Assembly (NCBI GenBank): GCA_003550325.1
Contig: QKWP01000487.1
Span: forward strand, 218,670-282,669
Source of the DNA: Gigaspora rosea
Lineage: Eukaryota > Glomeromycota > Glomeromycetes > Diversisporales > Gigasporaceae
Direction of reading: 5' to 3'
Length of the DNA: 64,000 nucleotides
Made by a program: the position numbers and the translations under genes. Of this stretch, positions 46,490-59,244 are shown one piece after another. The stretch's first letter is position 1; the number at the start of each line of letters is the position of its first letter. The notes below the pieces were generated by a model, which was not told the origin of the DNA, searched no databases, and saw only the letters and a program-made list of their open reading frames with translations.

Positions 46490-48128
46490 TGTATAATTGT
46501 AACTTATGATTTTTTTTTTTGAAAATGAAACCCAAGTCCAGCAAGGGTCCCAGAGATTATAAAGGAATTTTTTAAAAAAAGCTTTGCGCGTTTTAAATAA
46601 TAATTGAAATGAGTTCTTCCTTGATCATGAATTTTTCATGTTAAAATTGAAATGAGTTCTTCCTTTGATCATAAATTTTTAATATGTTTATAATGTTAAT
46701 AATGTTAATATCTGGAAGAAACATAAAAGAATTAGATATTAACAAAGTCGTAAGTTTTACTCCACCCAGGGAGAAAAATGAAGTTTTGAACCATATTTCA
46801 TTCCAGAGATAAGTTTTTATTTGATTTGTATATTACTTTAAATAGTTAATCGTGTATAATGTAGATGCTTTAATGTTTTAAGAACTATATCTATCCCAAA
46901 ATAACAAATTACATTTAGCGTTAGGCCTTTTACTTACGAATTGAGTCATTTTTAACAGATTTAAAAGTAGATATATATATTATAAATCTATATTTATTTT
47001 TATCCCTTGGAATCGTATTATATGATAATATATAAATTGATTCACAGTTTTACCAAGTGTTTGAAATCCCTTAGCATTTAGTCTGTGTGCATTCGGTAAT
47101 TGATATTTTTGTAGATTGCAAAGAAATGAAACGTTTACGAGTGTTTCAGGTATATTCTTTTAACGCGGTTCACGTGATTCGACGAGAGATTTACTTTGTG
47201 TTTTTTTTTATTGTTTCTCAAAGAAGTCACACAAGTTATTATCCACCAATGAGAATCAAATCCAAGAATAGCATTAGTGATAACCCCCTTACTAGGCGTT
47301 TTTGTTTCGGATAATGATTGTGTAAAAAATCGTGTAACATCAACCCCAAACCTCGGTAATAATCTATGTATGTTTTATTACAGTTATTCTTGGGACATTT
47401 TTTTCTTCGGTACAGTAATCGTTATTTTATCCAACTACATGTATTAAACTTTTATTAATTGAATATTTGTTATTTTACACCTGCTTAATAACTTTTTTCC
47501 TATTTGAAATGATCATATTAATGTATTTATATAGAAGGTAAAGAAAAAGATTTTATGGCATTTTTTGTAAAACTCGTGGCGATTTCATAATGTCGTACCC
47601 AAGTAAATATGTATGTATGTATGCGTTAATTTATTCTTTACATCGGATTACATAAATAATAAATTTTGTTTTTCCTATAAATGGTTATTGCAAAAATCTT
47701 CAAAATTTTTTTTTATAATTAATAACTACATTCAACCAATGTTAACAATTATTATATACGTATTACATTATTAGTAATGTTATCAAAAGTAACAAAATAG
47801 CAAGTAAACCCGTAGGTGCAGTAAAGCAGGAACCGTTATTTCTACAAGATTAATTAATTGCTACATGTTCTTGGTATGCATACTTATAGTACGTACGGAA
47901 ATACGGACGTAAATTCTCTAGTTCGGATTTTTTTGATCTTGATTTCTTCAATTCAATACAAATATAAATATACCCATTTTTTTTTATCATATATTATTTT
48001 TATCGTTTTTTTCTCTTTTTGTTTTTTTTTTTTTCTTCTTCTTCCTTGGATCATCAGATTTTTAGAAATTCAATTAGTTATGGAATAAAAGAAGACGTTT
48101 GTGAAAAAGAAAAAAATAATTAGTTGAA
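46490..48128. other. Divergent intergenic region between protease and membrane-protein genes
   Basis: Contains a 44-bp tandem repeat (attgaaatgagttcttcctt, two copies at 46602-46685) about 110 bp upstream of the protease start. The pyrimidine-rich tract at 47990-48045 precedes the membrane-protein start and is typical of a fungal 5' leader. The frames at 47087-47314 and 47858-48088 show no domain. Confidence 0.5.
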
Positions 48129-51100
48129 ATGATCGTTACACTTTTGTGGGTAACACTTTTAATTATATCTTTGGAAGTTAGACAAACAGTAAGCAATATT
48201 TCGAACTTTACATATGTAGAAAAAGTAAAATACGGTGAAAATATATTACCTCATGTGTGGAACTCGATCGTATATGATGATGGAACCATCGTTTTACGTG
48301 TAGTTCATGAAGATCTTGGTTCTAACAAACTTAAATCAAATGAAACAATATCAAACACAACAATATGTTTACAAAATTCATTGTCATTGAGAATTCTATA
48401 TCCTAATGGAACAGTAATTGAACAAGATGTTGATTTGGGAATTCAATCACTAAACTATTGCATTTCTAAACTTGATGTTAATTCGGATTTTTATGATCCT
48501 ATCAAATTATACGCGTTAAATACTAATTATGTTTTAATAACTTATTATAATGCTACTAATGAACTTGATAATTCTACCTATTCATTTTGGGGAATGATTG
48601 TGGATTGGAATGGAAATAAATACCGGTTAGAAAAAATTCTTATTTCATTATACAATTATATTATTATAAATTGATTAACGTTAATATTAACGTTATATAA
48701 TATATATATTTTTTTTATTCATTTCTACTCCATATATAGTCCAATAAACTTTGGTGCAACAATTTTCTCTATGAGAAATAAGAATATTATTTGTAGAAAT
48801 ATTAATCCAGATAAAGGATTTTTACGATTAAGCACATCTTCTAAAGCCATTAAATGGGGACAATATATCATGTAAACTTTCATAAGAGGAATATCCGGCA
48901 CTCTCCTGATTTTTGTTTATTTTTATTTTTTTTTTTTCTAAAAGTTTATTAAGTTGATTCATATCCGATATTTAACATTAGGGCCACAAATGGTGATATA
49001 ATTCAATTAAATGCAACTGGAACAATTGATATTAGTGGTTCTTATCTTAGTACTTTATTCGAGGCGATTTCAACAGTAAATGAAGATTACGCTATCATTT
49101 TTGGTAGCACTTTTAATTCAACGTCTAATTTGACATATAATAATTCATCAGATACTTTATCTTCTCATGGAACATTACGTATTTATCCTTTGGAATATGG
49201 CAAAAATAGTACCGGAACTTCTCTTTTACTTTGGCAAACTTCTTTACAAAACTTAACATTCTCATATCTTCAATGTGCTGTTTCTAATACTGGTGTAGGA
49301 CATATGTGCACAATGACAATAATACAATCAGTTCAATCTGAAGATAACTCAGATATTATTATTGACAACATATTTTATGTTAAAGTTACTTTTCTTTCTT
49401 CGGGTTCTGCTCTTGGATTTACAACTTTAAATCAGAATTTACCTCAAGGTGTACCAGAAAATGTTGAACAATGGATTATTAAACCGTTACCATGTGGTGG
49501 ATATATGCTTTCTGCTTATACATCTAATGCAACTGATGTATTATTTTATGGTTATATTTTTAATGAAACCAGTCAATATTCAATTCCATGGGAATTATCA
49601 TCACCTGTTCATTTAAATATTGCTGGAGTAACTACCATATTACCAAATAATTCTATGATTTTAGCATTAAATGAAACTGTTGATACGTGGAGATTACTTA
49701 TTGTGGATTTACCAAATTTATTAAATGTTTCATGTAATAAATTTCGTTTATTTGATAATTTTTATTTAATTTCTTTATTAAATATTTTAATATTTAAGTT
49801 TTAAAATTTTTTAGATGTATATTCCAATCCGGCAATTGATTCTACATATCCTTCGATCAATAATAGTATGTTAGATACGAGTTCATTATTATATCTTAGC
49901 GTGACCTTTCGTAATTCTGTGGAACTTTCCAGTGGTAAAATATCAATATATCAATTCGATCCAGTTACTGGAGAACAAAATCTTCGTCAATCAACTCCGG
50001 CAAGTTTATGTACTATCATTAATAATGATATGACAGTGAATGTGGATGTTTTACCTAGCACTTTTAGTGTCCCTGGTGCTAGTTATTATGTCATGTTTGA
50101 TAATAATTTTGTAATGAATTATGCTTATAAAGAACCTATAATAGGGTTACGTGATCGTATATGGACATTTAGCACTGGTAATTTATTTTGTTAAACTAAA
50201 GTTAAAAATTAAATGTACTGATTTATTTATTTATTTATTAGTTAATTTATTTATTAATTTATTTTTTGATCTATCAAACATTGAATAGCTCCAAAAGAAG
50301 ATATATTTTCAGGTAAAATTTAGAAAAAAAAATAATATTCCATGAATATATATACGATCAATTTAATAATTTGTTAATATAAATATACTAGCCTCCGCTT
50401 CAGGTCTTTTACGTTTAACGGTGAATGGTACAATATACTTTGATTCTCTTGATAACAATCTTCGAAAACAATTTTTTGCCAATTTAACTGCTGAACTTTC
50501 TCAAATGATTCCGATTGATCAAAGTCGATTGTCAACCAATGGAAAATCTCAAGTAGATCCTTCAAATAATGCCGAAAAATTATTATTAAGTCTTGATATT
50601 AAATCAACAAAAGATCCTAAACAGCCAAGTGTTATTAGAGTTATTAATATTTTAGATAATTTGATAAAGAATAAATATTATACTCCAATAATAACAGGTC
50701 AAACTACTAAATATTTGGATTCCAACTACGGGTTTCAACAATCGCGTAAGTGAATAAATAATTTTACTATTTATTTCAAGTTATAATTCAATTATTTTAT
50801 TCTCAATTTTTCTCTTAACAGCTGATCTATGGCAAAAATATATGTTACGATTTATATTGATTTTTGTTGCCATCTGGGTTCCTATAATTCTCTTCATTAT
50901 AGCGCGTTGTAGAGACAAAAAGGTATTTGATTATATTGTAAATATTAGAAATATTAGCCAAAAAAAAAAAAATTATATAATATTAATCTATTTTTTTTTA
51001 TTTTCGAAAATATAGGGACATAATATTGTTATTATACACTTGGGCTTAATTATCTTTGATGTAGTAATAACTTCTCTCTTTGTTGGTAATAATGGTAAAG

Positions 51101-52193
51101 ATGTCATATGGCTTTATATTCCAAGGTAAGATTAAAATTTACATGTTATATAAATTTATATATACTGTTATTCATTCTAATTAACGTATTGCTATTAAAT
51201 TTATCCAAAAAAATATATATATATAATCTTGTCTTGTTAGTGTAATTTTTCTGACAGTTCCAATAGGATTAAACATCATAGTAGCCTATTTAATAATAAA
51301 TCAAGAAAATCGAAATAAACAATTTTTTAAATGGTTTATCAAATTCGGAAAAATTGCAGCAATAGTTACAATAATAGCTGGTGCAAACATTGAAACACTT
51401 ACGTTATTATTTTCAAATGTTGCAGGATTAAAATGTTCTCGAGCTCCATTTAGTTTAAAGGCAAAATCTTGGATTTTTTGGTGGTCTTGTCTTAATATAT
51501 TTATTAAAGATATTCCTCGAAATGTTATTCTGGTATTGTTATTAAATTTATTTTTTTAAATATTTTTATTATTATTTTGTTGTTTATTTATTATTATTTA
51601 ATGTTTTCTATTTACAGATATTATATCAAAGAAACACAGTAATATATGATATAATACCCCTTTTATCACTAATAACAACCAGTTTGAGCTTAATAATTAA
51701 TGTAATTAATAAGTTATATCAAGGTAGTAACCGATTTAGACATGGAAATATTGATCATTATCCTGAAGTACCAAAAGATGATAGTGTTGATAATGTTCAT
51801 GACGATGATGAAAATGATGATGAAAATGATGATGAAAATGATGATGAAAATGATGAAAATGATAATATGAACAATTCAAATAATCAAAATAATTTATATA
51901 ATTTAAATAATTCTATGATTTCGAACAATTCAAATAATTCAAATTTTTCGATCAGTTCAAATAATTCAGACAATTTAAATAATTCAAATAATTCAAATAA
52001 TTCAAATAATTCAAATAATTCAAATTCTTCACAAAAAATATCATCATCTTTAGGGGCGAATTATTCAAGAGATTCAGAGAGTAGGTATAGTAATTATAAC
52101 GGTGAAATAAATTATGTTAATAATGATGATGCAAGATACCCCACTGATGAAGCATACGATGATGATATTATAGAAGTTGTTGGTGGATCTTAA
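48129..52193 (+). CDS. Multi-pass membrane protein with large secreted-type ectodomain
   Basis: Ten exons (48129-48625, 48740-48871, 48982-49733, 49815-50177, 50289-50312, 50392-50745, 50822-50922, 51016-51125, 51241-51532, 51618-52193) join in frame to 1066 residues, including a 24-bp micro-exon. Residues 1-20 are a signal peptide (MIVTLLWVTLLIISLEVRQT). About 690 residues of beta-rich ectodomain with many N-glycosylation sites follow (for example SNTTIC, YNATNELDNSTY, NSTSNLTYNNSS). Exons 7-10 encode five hydrophobic helices (RFILIFVAIWVPIILFIIA, IVIIHLGLIIFDVVITSLFV, VIFLTVPIGLNIIVAYLII, IAAIVTIIAGANIETLTLLF, DIIPLLSLITTSLSLIINVI). The last 150 residues are acidic and low-complexity ((DDEN)n, then (NNS)n). 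I know no named family. It is probably a surface protein or sensor. Confidence 0.85.
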
Positions 52194-52389
52194 AAAAAAA
52201 GCTACATAATAAAAACGTTTGTCTAAAGAAAATTTGAAGACATAGAAAAAATTTTAAAAGCTAAAAAAAAAAAAAATAATAATAATAATAAAAATAAATA
52301 AAAAATTTAATAAATAATAGTCATTAATGAACGCATTAACAATTAAATGTTAATATTAATAAACTGGTCTATTCGGATGGATTCTAACA

Positions 52390-53290
52390 TGTCAATTACT
52401 AAGTAAAGATATTATTTCCTGCATGAAAATGTCTTATGACAAGATCATGGCTCCATCAAGCAAAGTCCGAAGGAATATTCCTTGGGTGTTATTGATATCT
52501 CTGTCTATTTTTATGCCACAATTCTTGCATTTGAACATTTCCGATCCTCTAATATTTTGAATATTTCCACACTAACTACATGTGTTTGATGTAAATGCTT
52601 TATTTTGAATTATTACTTGAATTCCTTTCTTCTCAGTTTTCGAAATCAACCTTTATAATGGGACCAACAAAACTTTTTTCTAACTGTTTTCTTGTTATCT
52701 TTTGTGTTTTTCTATTTACCATAGTTGAAACCTCAAAAGGAGGAATAATGATTATATCAAACTCATCAGTTAAGAACTTGTTTGTTTTTTCATTCTGAAG
52801 TTGTTTAATTTTTTGTTTTATATAAAAAATAGGGTTGTCAACATGTATGTTTTTTCCTTCTTATGTCTTGAGGTTGAGGCTACCAATTTATTATTTTTTT
52901 TGAATATAAGATCATCCATATGTTCATATAAACAAAAAATACATCCTATATCATGTTTACCTATCTTGCCTATACCTTTTGTTGGAGAATACCATGTAAA
53001 TGGAATATGAGCTCCTGGATCAATTGAAACTATATAAACATCATCAGCTTGTGTTTTACAAATTTGTTTATTTTTTCATATGTTCAATGAAATTTTTATT
53101 TGTTTGTCTTATATATATATATGTAAGTATACAATTACACTCTATCTTTTGCAATAACTATTTATTATGTTTTTTCTTTGTTTCAAAATGGAATGGTCAT
53201 AGATTATGTTTTCCATCTTCTAATTTGTTAGGTTTATATCATTTTGATAATAAAGTTGAAGAATTATAAAGATATGAGATAGATATGAGA
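52390..53290 (-). pseudogene. TnpB/Fanzor2-like nuclease relic
   Basis: The minus strand shows, in the right order, VYIVSIDPGAHIPFTWYSPT (RuvC-I, Asp kept, near 53020), KIKQLQNEKTNKFLTDEFDI, IIIIPPFEVSTMV (RuvC-II with the canonical Glu, near 52740), a stop, then AFTSNTCS*CGN, EMFKCKNCGIKIDRDI and NNTQGIFLRTLLDGAMI (zinc ribbon and RuvC-III, Asp kept, near 52500). At least one frameshift (near 52820) and two stops inactivate it. The KCKNCGIKIDRD..GIFLR signature is characteristic of IS607-type TnpB and Fanzor2. Unlike the 40-kb Fanzor, the catalytic glutamate is in the usual place. The N-terminal third (53040-53290) is too decayed to follow. No serine recombinase partner is visible. Confidence 0.8.
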
Positions 53291-53299
53291 TATAAAAAT

Positions 53300-54292
53300 G
53301 ATTCTATGCCAGAGGTCACCTACATGGACACAAAAGTGCAAAACCTGGACAATAAATCACCTTTCACTTTCTGGGTTGCTAGTTTACAAAAAATAAAAAG
53401 TATAATGCTATCAACAAAATAATAAAAGAAGAAATTACCTTAAACGCAAAAAAAAATAGCACAAGCAAAAAGCAAACTACCTATATTACCAATGCCATAA
53501 TCCTAACAAAAGCAACATACAGACTAACTAATACTTCCTTTTCTCAAAATGCTTGTAAAGCTATTACCAATGCATACATAGCAATAATTAAATATAAGGC
53601 TGGTCTAGCTAGCTCAGTACCAAACTTGTTTATCCATAACCAGAATATACCCTATATAAACTAAAGAAAGTGCAGAACATTCAAAATACATAGTACATTA
53701 CAAATTTCATAAAAGCAATAAACCACTCTAGTTTCATCTTCAGCTCACTAAAAGTATAGCTGCAATACCTACAAAATAAAGTATCCACAACTATATCGAT
53801 CTTGTTACAACAACTCACCTTCTTAGCACATATAAAAAATACATTTACTATAAACACAATTCATGCACTATATAAAACAGACATACAAATTGAGAATAAC
53901 TATACTTCTTGGTCTATCCCAAACAACTTATCAGGCACTTCAATTAACTCAATCTTAAAGAATATTCATAATGCATCAAAAATAAAAGGTAGCTAAATGC
54001 ATACAAAATTATTTGTGTCAAGCAGTTCCTTAATATCAATTGTACTGAACTTATACTATGAATACATTTTCACTATACCATAAAAAAGATACCAAGGAGA
54101 AAAAAACTAGCATAGTTTTGGAATATTCAAAGCATAACAAGTGACAATAAGCATAGTATACAAATGTTTACATCACCTAACCCATACATAAACAATATCA
54201 TACCAATATAGCCAGAAAACTGGATAATATTTAGTAACAGGCAGAACATAAAGAAAGTTAGCAAGATCCAAAATACTATATTGAGTACTCTG
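53300..54292 (+). pseudogene. Decayed retroelement fragment (LINE-like?)
   Basis: A purine-rich stretch with many plus-strand stops. Fragments such as TNAYIAIIKYKAGLASSVPN, TTHLLSTYKK and a SILKNIHNASKIKG tail resemble, in style, the region downstream of the reverse transcriptase in Glomeromycota LINEs. No catalytic motif is visible, so this is a weak suggestion. Confidence 0.3.
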
Positions 54293-54423
54293 TATTAAAA
54301 GGGCTTATTTTTACAATTTTTTGAAAATGAGTTTTTATTAAATTCATGTAAATTTTAACATGATTGATATTTTTCAATTATTAATAAAAGTCGATTTGCA
54401 TAATAAAACATCAAGATAATGTA

Positions 54424-55281
54424 AGAGGGCTTCCAGAAATTACGTAATATCATATTCAAAATTTTATCCACCTATCCACATCTGATACTCAATTAGCCAA
54501 TCAAATTTTATACTTTTTAAAATTTATTCATATATCTCAATTTATAAAATTGATAATAACTATTGCTCTACTAGACCAATTTAAATGATTTAACTGCCTA
54601 AATGTTCGTTTTACTGAAACGATTCTAACAAGCCCAAAATCGTTAAAATCTAATTACAGGATCCCAAGGCCATTCAACTTTTGTGTAATCACTAAATAGA
54701 TTTCTTTAATATTAAATAACTTTTGATCCACTGGCCCTTTTGGATGATTTGACTACCAAAATGTTCATCTTAGCGAGACGATTCTAACAAGCCCAAAATC
54801 GCTAAATTCTAATCACAGGATTCCAAAATCAATAAAGATTTATTGTTTGTTTAATAATACAAATCTTTATCAATCTTGGAATGCTGTGATTAGAATTTAG
54901 TAATTTTGGGCTTGTTAGAATCGTCTCACTGAGATGAACATTTTGGTAGTTAAATCATTCAAAACAGACCAGTGGATCAATATTAAAGAAATTTACTTAG
55001 TGATTCTAAAAAATCACTATTAAAATTACACAAAAGTTGAATGATCTTGGGACTCTGATTAGATTTTAACAATTTTGGGCTTGTTAGAATCATCTTAATG
55101 AAACGAACATTTTGGTAGCTAAATCATCTAAATTGGTTCAGTAGAACAATAGTTATTAATAATTTTATAATTTTATACTTTTGGTCAGAATTATAAAAAT
55201 TTGACCAGAATTATAATTATAACCTGATATTTACAGAAACCCACCTACCCACTAAAAAATTACGTAATTTCTGGAAGCCCC
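54424..55281. mobile_element. Large fold-back element nested in a MITE
   Basis: The termini gggcttccagaaattacgta and inverse are perfect over about 21 bp. The entire body is a long imperfect palindrome with arms of about 400 bp centred near 54850. The motif tctaacaagcccaaaat occurs four times, twice per orientation. TA lies on both sides, and removal restores the MITE sequence known from 22.9 kb. Confidence 0.8.
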
Positions 55282-55310
55282 TAAAAAGAAAAATTACATG
55301 AGGCTGCATT

Positions 55311-55767
55311 AGGATGCCTGGTATAGCAGTCATTAGCATGCCACTATGGCATATCAATTGAAGCATACCTATGCATGCCAAAATCTCAAATAGATATAAG
55401 TTATATATAATGCTTTATATCAAAAAAATTTAAGCCTAAAATTATCTCCGATTTTAAAATTTTTGGTCCGGATTCAATAAAATTACAGCATCTTGCATAA
55501 GTCTTGCATATATATAAAAAATATATAAAATTGTAAAAAAAATATAAATGATAAAAATTTACTACAACATTAATTTTTGACCTTAAAGTAAGAATTTTGG
55601 TATATAATTTTAGTTATAAGACAGTTTTTAATATTAAATATACAGAATTTACTTATTTATATTATGTATATGTAATTTAATGGCATGCCAGAGTAGCATC
55701 TTGGCATAAATTTAAATAGTTGGCATGGCATATAGCATATTAAATTTTTTGCTATACCAGGTACCCT
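55311..55767. mobile_element. Third nested element, catgcc-rich
   Basis: The ends aggatgcctggtatagca and the inverse of tgctataccaggtaccct differ at two positions. The interior is rich in catgcc/ggcatg. Its insertion separates gaggct from agagcc, which are joined in the uninterrupted MITE. Confidence 0.65.
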
Positions 55768-55934
55768 AGTCTACATAGAGCCAACACGGCACGAAATTAT
55801 CCAATAGTTACCTGCTGTCTTTAACCAATCAAAATTATGAAATTTAATTAATCCTGAATCAGTCTGAAAATCAAAATAAATGGTTAAACTCAATTATCTC
55901 AAAATAAGATAAATGTAAAAATGGGCCCTTTTAA

Positions 55935-56204
55935 TATAGATCACTCTATATACATTAGGCAACTATTAGGCACTGGCAAATTAAGAACAAAACAATTATA
56001 CACTATAGATCTTGCAAACTAAAAAATAACAAACAAAGAAAAGAATACTATATACATATACAAAATACGGTTGTAAAAGTTATGATAGACAGTAAGTACA
56101 AAATATATAGAAATATAAATAAAATTTAGCAAAGCATCTCATAAAGGGCATATCAACCAAAAATACACAAGAAATTACTGCATATACACTCTCTGACAGG
56201 ATCA
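55935..56204. other. Intergenic DNA, nothing recognised
   Basis: AT-rich, no motif. Confidence 0.4.
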
Positions 56205-56440
56205 TATTTAGACTGTTAGATTGGGCTTCTAAAGTAGCCAACCTATATTATATAGCTAATGAGCTTAATACAACTTATGAAGCCAACTTAGTACATAAAG
56301 ATTTTTATTCTGGAAATATAGTTAATCAAAATATGTTTAGTTCTTATTATTGATTTTGGCTTGTATAAGCTAATATCACAAGACTCAAGTTCTAAGTACT
56401 TTTTGGTGTACTTTGCTATCCCTTAAACCGTTTAGCAAAT
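56205..56440 (+). pseudogene. Protein kinase relic, catalytic-loop region
   Basis: The plus strand reads RLLDWASKVANLYYIANELN, then YEANLVHKDFYSGNIVNQNM, and after a frameshift IDFGLYKLISQDSSSKY. HKDFxSGN is the catalytic loop and DFG the metal-binding motif, in the form typical of the kinase family expanded in Glomeromycota. The N-lobe and C-lobe are missing. A C-lobe piece of the same family lies at 60295-60920. Confidence 0.75.
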
Positions 56441-57049
56441 AAATTTGCTTGCTAAAATCTTTTTTTTAATTTTGTGCAATTATACATAACTTTACTAAGC
56501 ATGGATATCCTCTTTACTAAGCTAATATTAAAGTATGTAATTTTGCAAATTGTCTTGTGATTTTTGATTATGTGCTAGTAGTACATGATCTTGTTAGTAG
56601 TACAGCAACTTTTTATCAATAAAAGCGAAAAAAAGCCAAAAATCAAAAAAAATTTTTTTACAACTATGACAATAGCGAGTTTATATTTGGATTTGCTCCC
56701 TTCTAAAAGTATTGAGGTATTTTCTAATAAAAAGAAGAAGAATATATACCAGTTCTTACAGCCTGCTAACATTTTTTGAATGACCCAGGATTAGACTATA
56801 AGGAGAATGAAGATACTAAAAATGGAAGCAAGAAAGGCTAAAAACAATCAAAAAGCATAAATTTCTACCATTACCCCAAATTTTGAATCTTTGGTTCATT
56901 CAAAACAATTGTATCAGGCATTTGTTAATTTGTCAGCAAATTACGAAGTCAGTTTTTCAAAGCCAATTACCCTTTTTTTGCTTTTTTTATGAACACTTTG
57001 CTTAATAAATCGTTTTAAATACGAATTTATACACATCAATCAAAGGTGC
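56441..57049. other. AT-rich DNA between kinase and piggyBac relics
   Basis: Fragments in style like decayed coding DNA, but no motif can be followed. The opposed frames at 56575-56779 are chance. Confidence 0.4.
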
Positions 57050-58395
57050 TGGCCTTGCTGAAAGAAATTGGAAAAATGTAGATCACAAGGAGCTCATTAC
57101 AGTACTTGGATTGTACTGGTTATTTACCAGGGGATTTTTGGGCTGTCTTTGCTTGATCTGTATTGGAACAAGGACTCAAAGTTTTCCATATACTATATCT
57201 CCAAACAAATGATACTAAAACAGTTTAAACAAGCCAAAAGGTACTTGCACTAGTGATGCCACCGAAATTGATTTTTAAAAAAGACCTATTTCATCTTTAT
57301 TAGAGAAAATTAAAATTTTTTATAAGGAAGAGCAAATAAAATCTATATAGATATGTTCCTTATAATTTTATCTATTCAAAAAAAGTATCAAATAATTTTG
57401 TATTTCAAGTAAAATAGGTCAAAAACAATTTTGTCTTCAAATTTTAATTTCAGGTTTTAGAACCTAAAATAATTTCATTCTCATATATAACGTGCACTTC
57501 TCTCTGTCTGCAGTAGATGTTAATTATTACTTCGAAAAATTGGAACTGCTGCTTTTCATATTAAGATGTTTCAAAAAAAACTTTACATGCCATTCTCAAA
57601 TATTTTGGTTGATGAAATGATAGTATGTTTTTTGGTAAAAGTGTCTACATGGTTCGTATTAAGAACAAACTAGTTATGAAGAGTTTAAGGTATTGTCACT
57701 TTAAATCTGAATACACATCTACTTTCTTGTCAATGTCGCGTGTTACTCCAAATGATGTAGAAAAAGTAAGTGGGCTCAACCAAATTGGGTGTCTTACACA
57801 GCTTCCGTATTATCAGGTTTTATTTAATGTCTATATGAATAACTACTTTTTTAATGTTCCTCTTTTTCAGAATTTTGGCAAATTGGTATTGGTACCTGCT
57901 GCATAGTTCAAAAAACAGCACAGGGTTCTCTAAGGAACTAAAAGTGAAAAAATCTTTAACTTAACTGGGTTATATGTTCCAGCATTGTAGTTAATAAAGT
58001 GTTGGTCATGTTTTGGCAGGACAATAGTCCAGTCACAATGCTGATAACAATTCACAGTCTTGTTAGCAAACAATAGGAAATAGAACATGAAAAATAATAG
58101 CTGAGAGTAACAAGTACAAATGCAACAAAAGGTTGTGCGATATTTGGCTCTCAATTGAAAAAAAAACTAAGAATTCCCAAGGTAATCAACAACTACAACC
58201 ATTATATGAATGGTGTAGATATTGCAGACCAGCTTCGTTCGTATTACAATATGCAACAAATAGTAAGAAAAAACTGGATGCCGCTTTTTTTTTGGTTGCT
58301 AGATACCTCCATCATCAATGTATACTGTATCACTCGAATTTTTGGATCAATTCAGGAACAAAAGGACTTTAGCCTTGAACTCGAAAGAAATTTAT
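57050..58395 (+). pseudogene. piggyBac-type transposase relic
   Basis: Plus-strand pieces occur in family order: KQMILKQFKQAKRYLH near 57206-57250, VDEMIVCFLVKVSTW near 57610-57650 (usual form VDEmi..f.GRs), VYMNNYFFNVPLFQNFGKL near 57830-57890 (usual MDNYFTS.pL) and the best-preserved block, PKVINNYNHYMNGVDIAD followed by LRSYYNMQQ and LFFWLLDTSIINVYCI, at 58167-58330. The family's catalytic Asp in the MDNYFTS block is Asn here. Frameshifts and stops separate the pieces. Terminal TTAA repeats were not located. Confidence 0.8.
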
Positions 58396-59244
58396 CTTAG
58401 AAATAGGTTGGAAAAAAAACGAGAAAAAAAGAACGAACGAAAAAAAAACCAAACGGCTGAAAGTAACAAATTACTTTGAACTTTCAAACTGATAATTTGT
58501 AGCTAATGATCATTTGTTAAATGGAGAGAGGACCGAGAATCATGTCAATAGTGCAAGTAGTTGGCAAATAAAAAAAATTTGGATTTAGACTGTAAGGCTC
58601 CATATGAAAGCAATCTTTGGTGCGTCACATATGACATACCACTCTGCTATAATAATATTTGAAATTGTTTTTTTGAGTCTCATAGCAAAAAATAATAAAG
58701 GGTAATAAAAAAAATTTGTAGGAATAGGAAATATCTCTACAATGAATAATCTTGTAGAATTGAAGGTGATTTCTTTTCTTTTTTCTCCGAAATTGTTGTT
58801 TCTTTTTAAGATTAACATAAGGCATTCATTAATATCAAAAATCTGTTAAAATGAATAATGTTAGTGGTGTGTCCATTGTTATCAAAATGGGAATAAATAT
58901 GATTTCTTAAATGCTTAATTTTCGCATAATTAAAAGTATTTGGCCAATTTAATTGTTAAATTTAAATTTTACATTTAAAAAATTTTAATTTATTGTAATT
59001 GCAAATCTATCTACCGCAATAACATAAAATTATATTATAGGTTTCCATATGATGATATTTTGCTCTAGTCTGTATTATCTATAGCCAAAATTTTAGAGAG
59101 ATTTATAAACTTAGTCCCAATAAAATCTCTATTACAAAAGCGAAGCATATTTCGGATAATTTAGATTTTTGCTCTTCGCCTTTGTCATGTGGCACACGTG
59201 ATCTGTGAAACTTCTATGATCACATGATGCACGGTCATGTGATC
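58396..59244. other. Intergenic DNA, nothing recognised
   Basis: AT-rich. A cluster of cacgtg/catgtgatca motifs (gtcatgtggcacacgtgatc, 59187-59250) is notable but unexplained. Confidence 0.4.

Larger units (their letters stand above)
54295..55934. mobile_element. Outer MITE of a three-level nest
   Basis: The ends ttaaaagggcttatttttac and the inverse of aaatgggcccttttaa, with TA flanks, enclose the same interior as the 22882-23222 MITE. That interior is split here by two further elements (54424-55281 and 55311-55767). Blocks such as gagccaacac and tttaaccaatcaaaat resume after the second insertion. Confidence 0.75.

Noticed and set aside
47858-48088. 76-codon frame just upstream of the membrane-protein gene
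   Set aside because: Produced by a pyrimidine-rich leader (poly-Phe/Ser); no domain.
57625-57906. Intact 93-codon gene
   Set aside because: It is a piece of the piggyBac relic crossing a frameshift; only the NNYFFNVPLFQ part is in the transposase frame.
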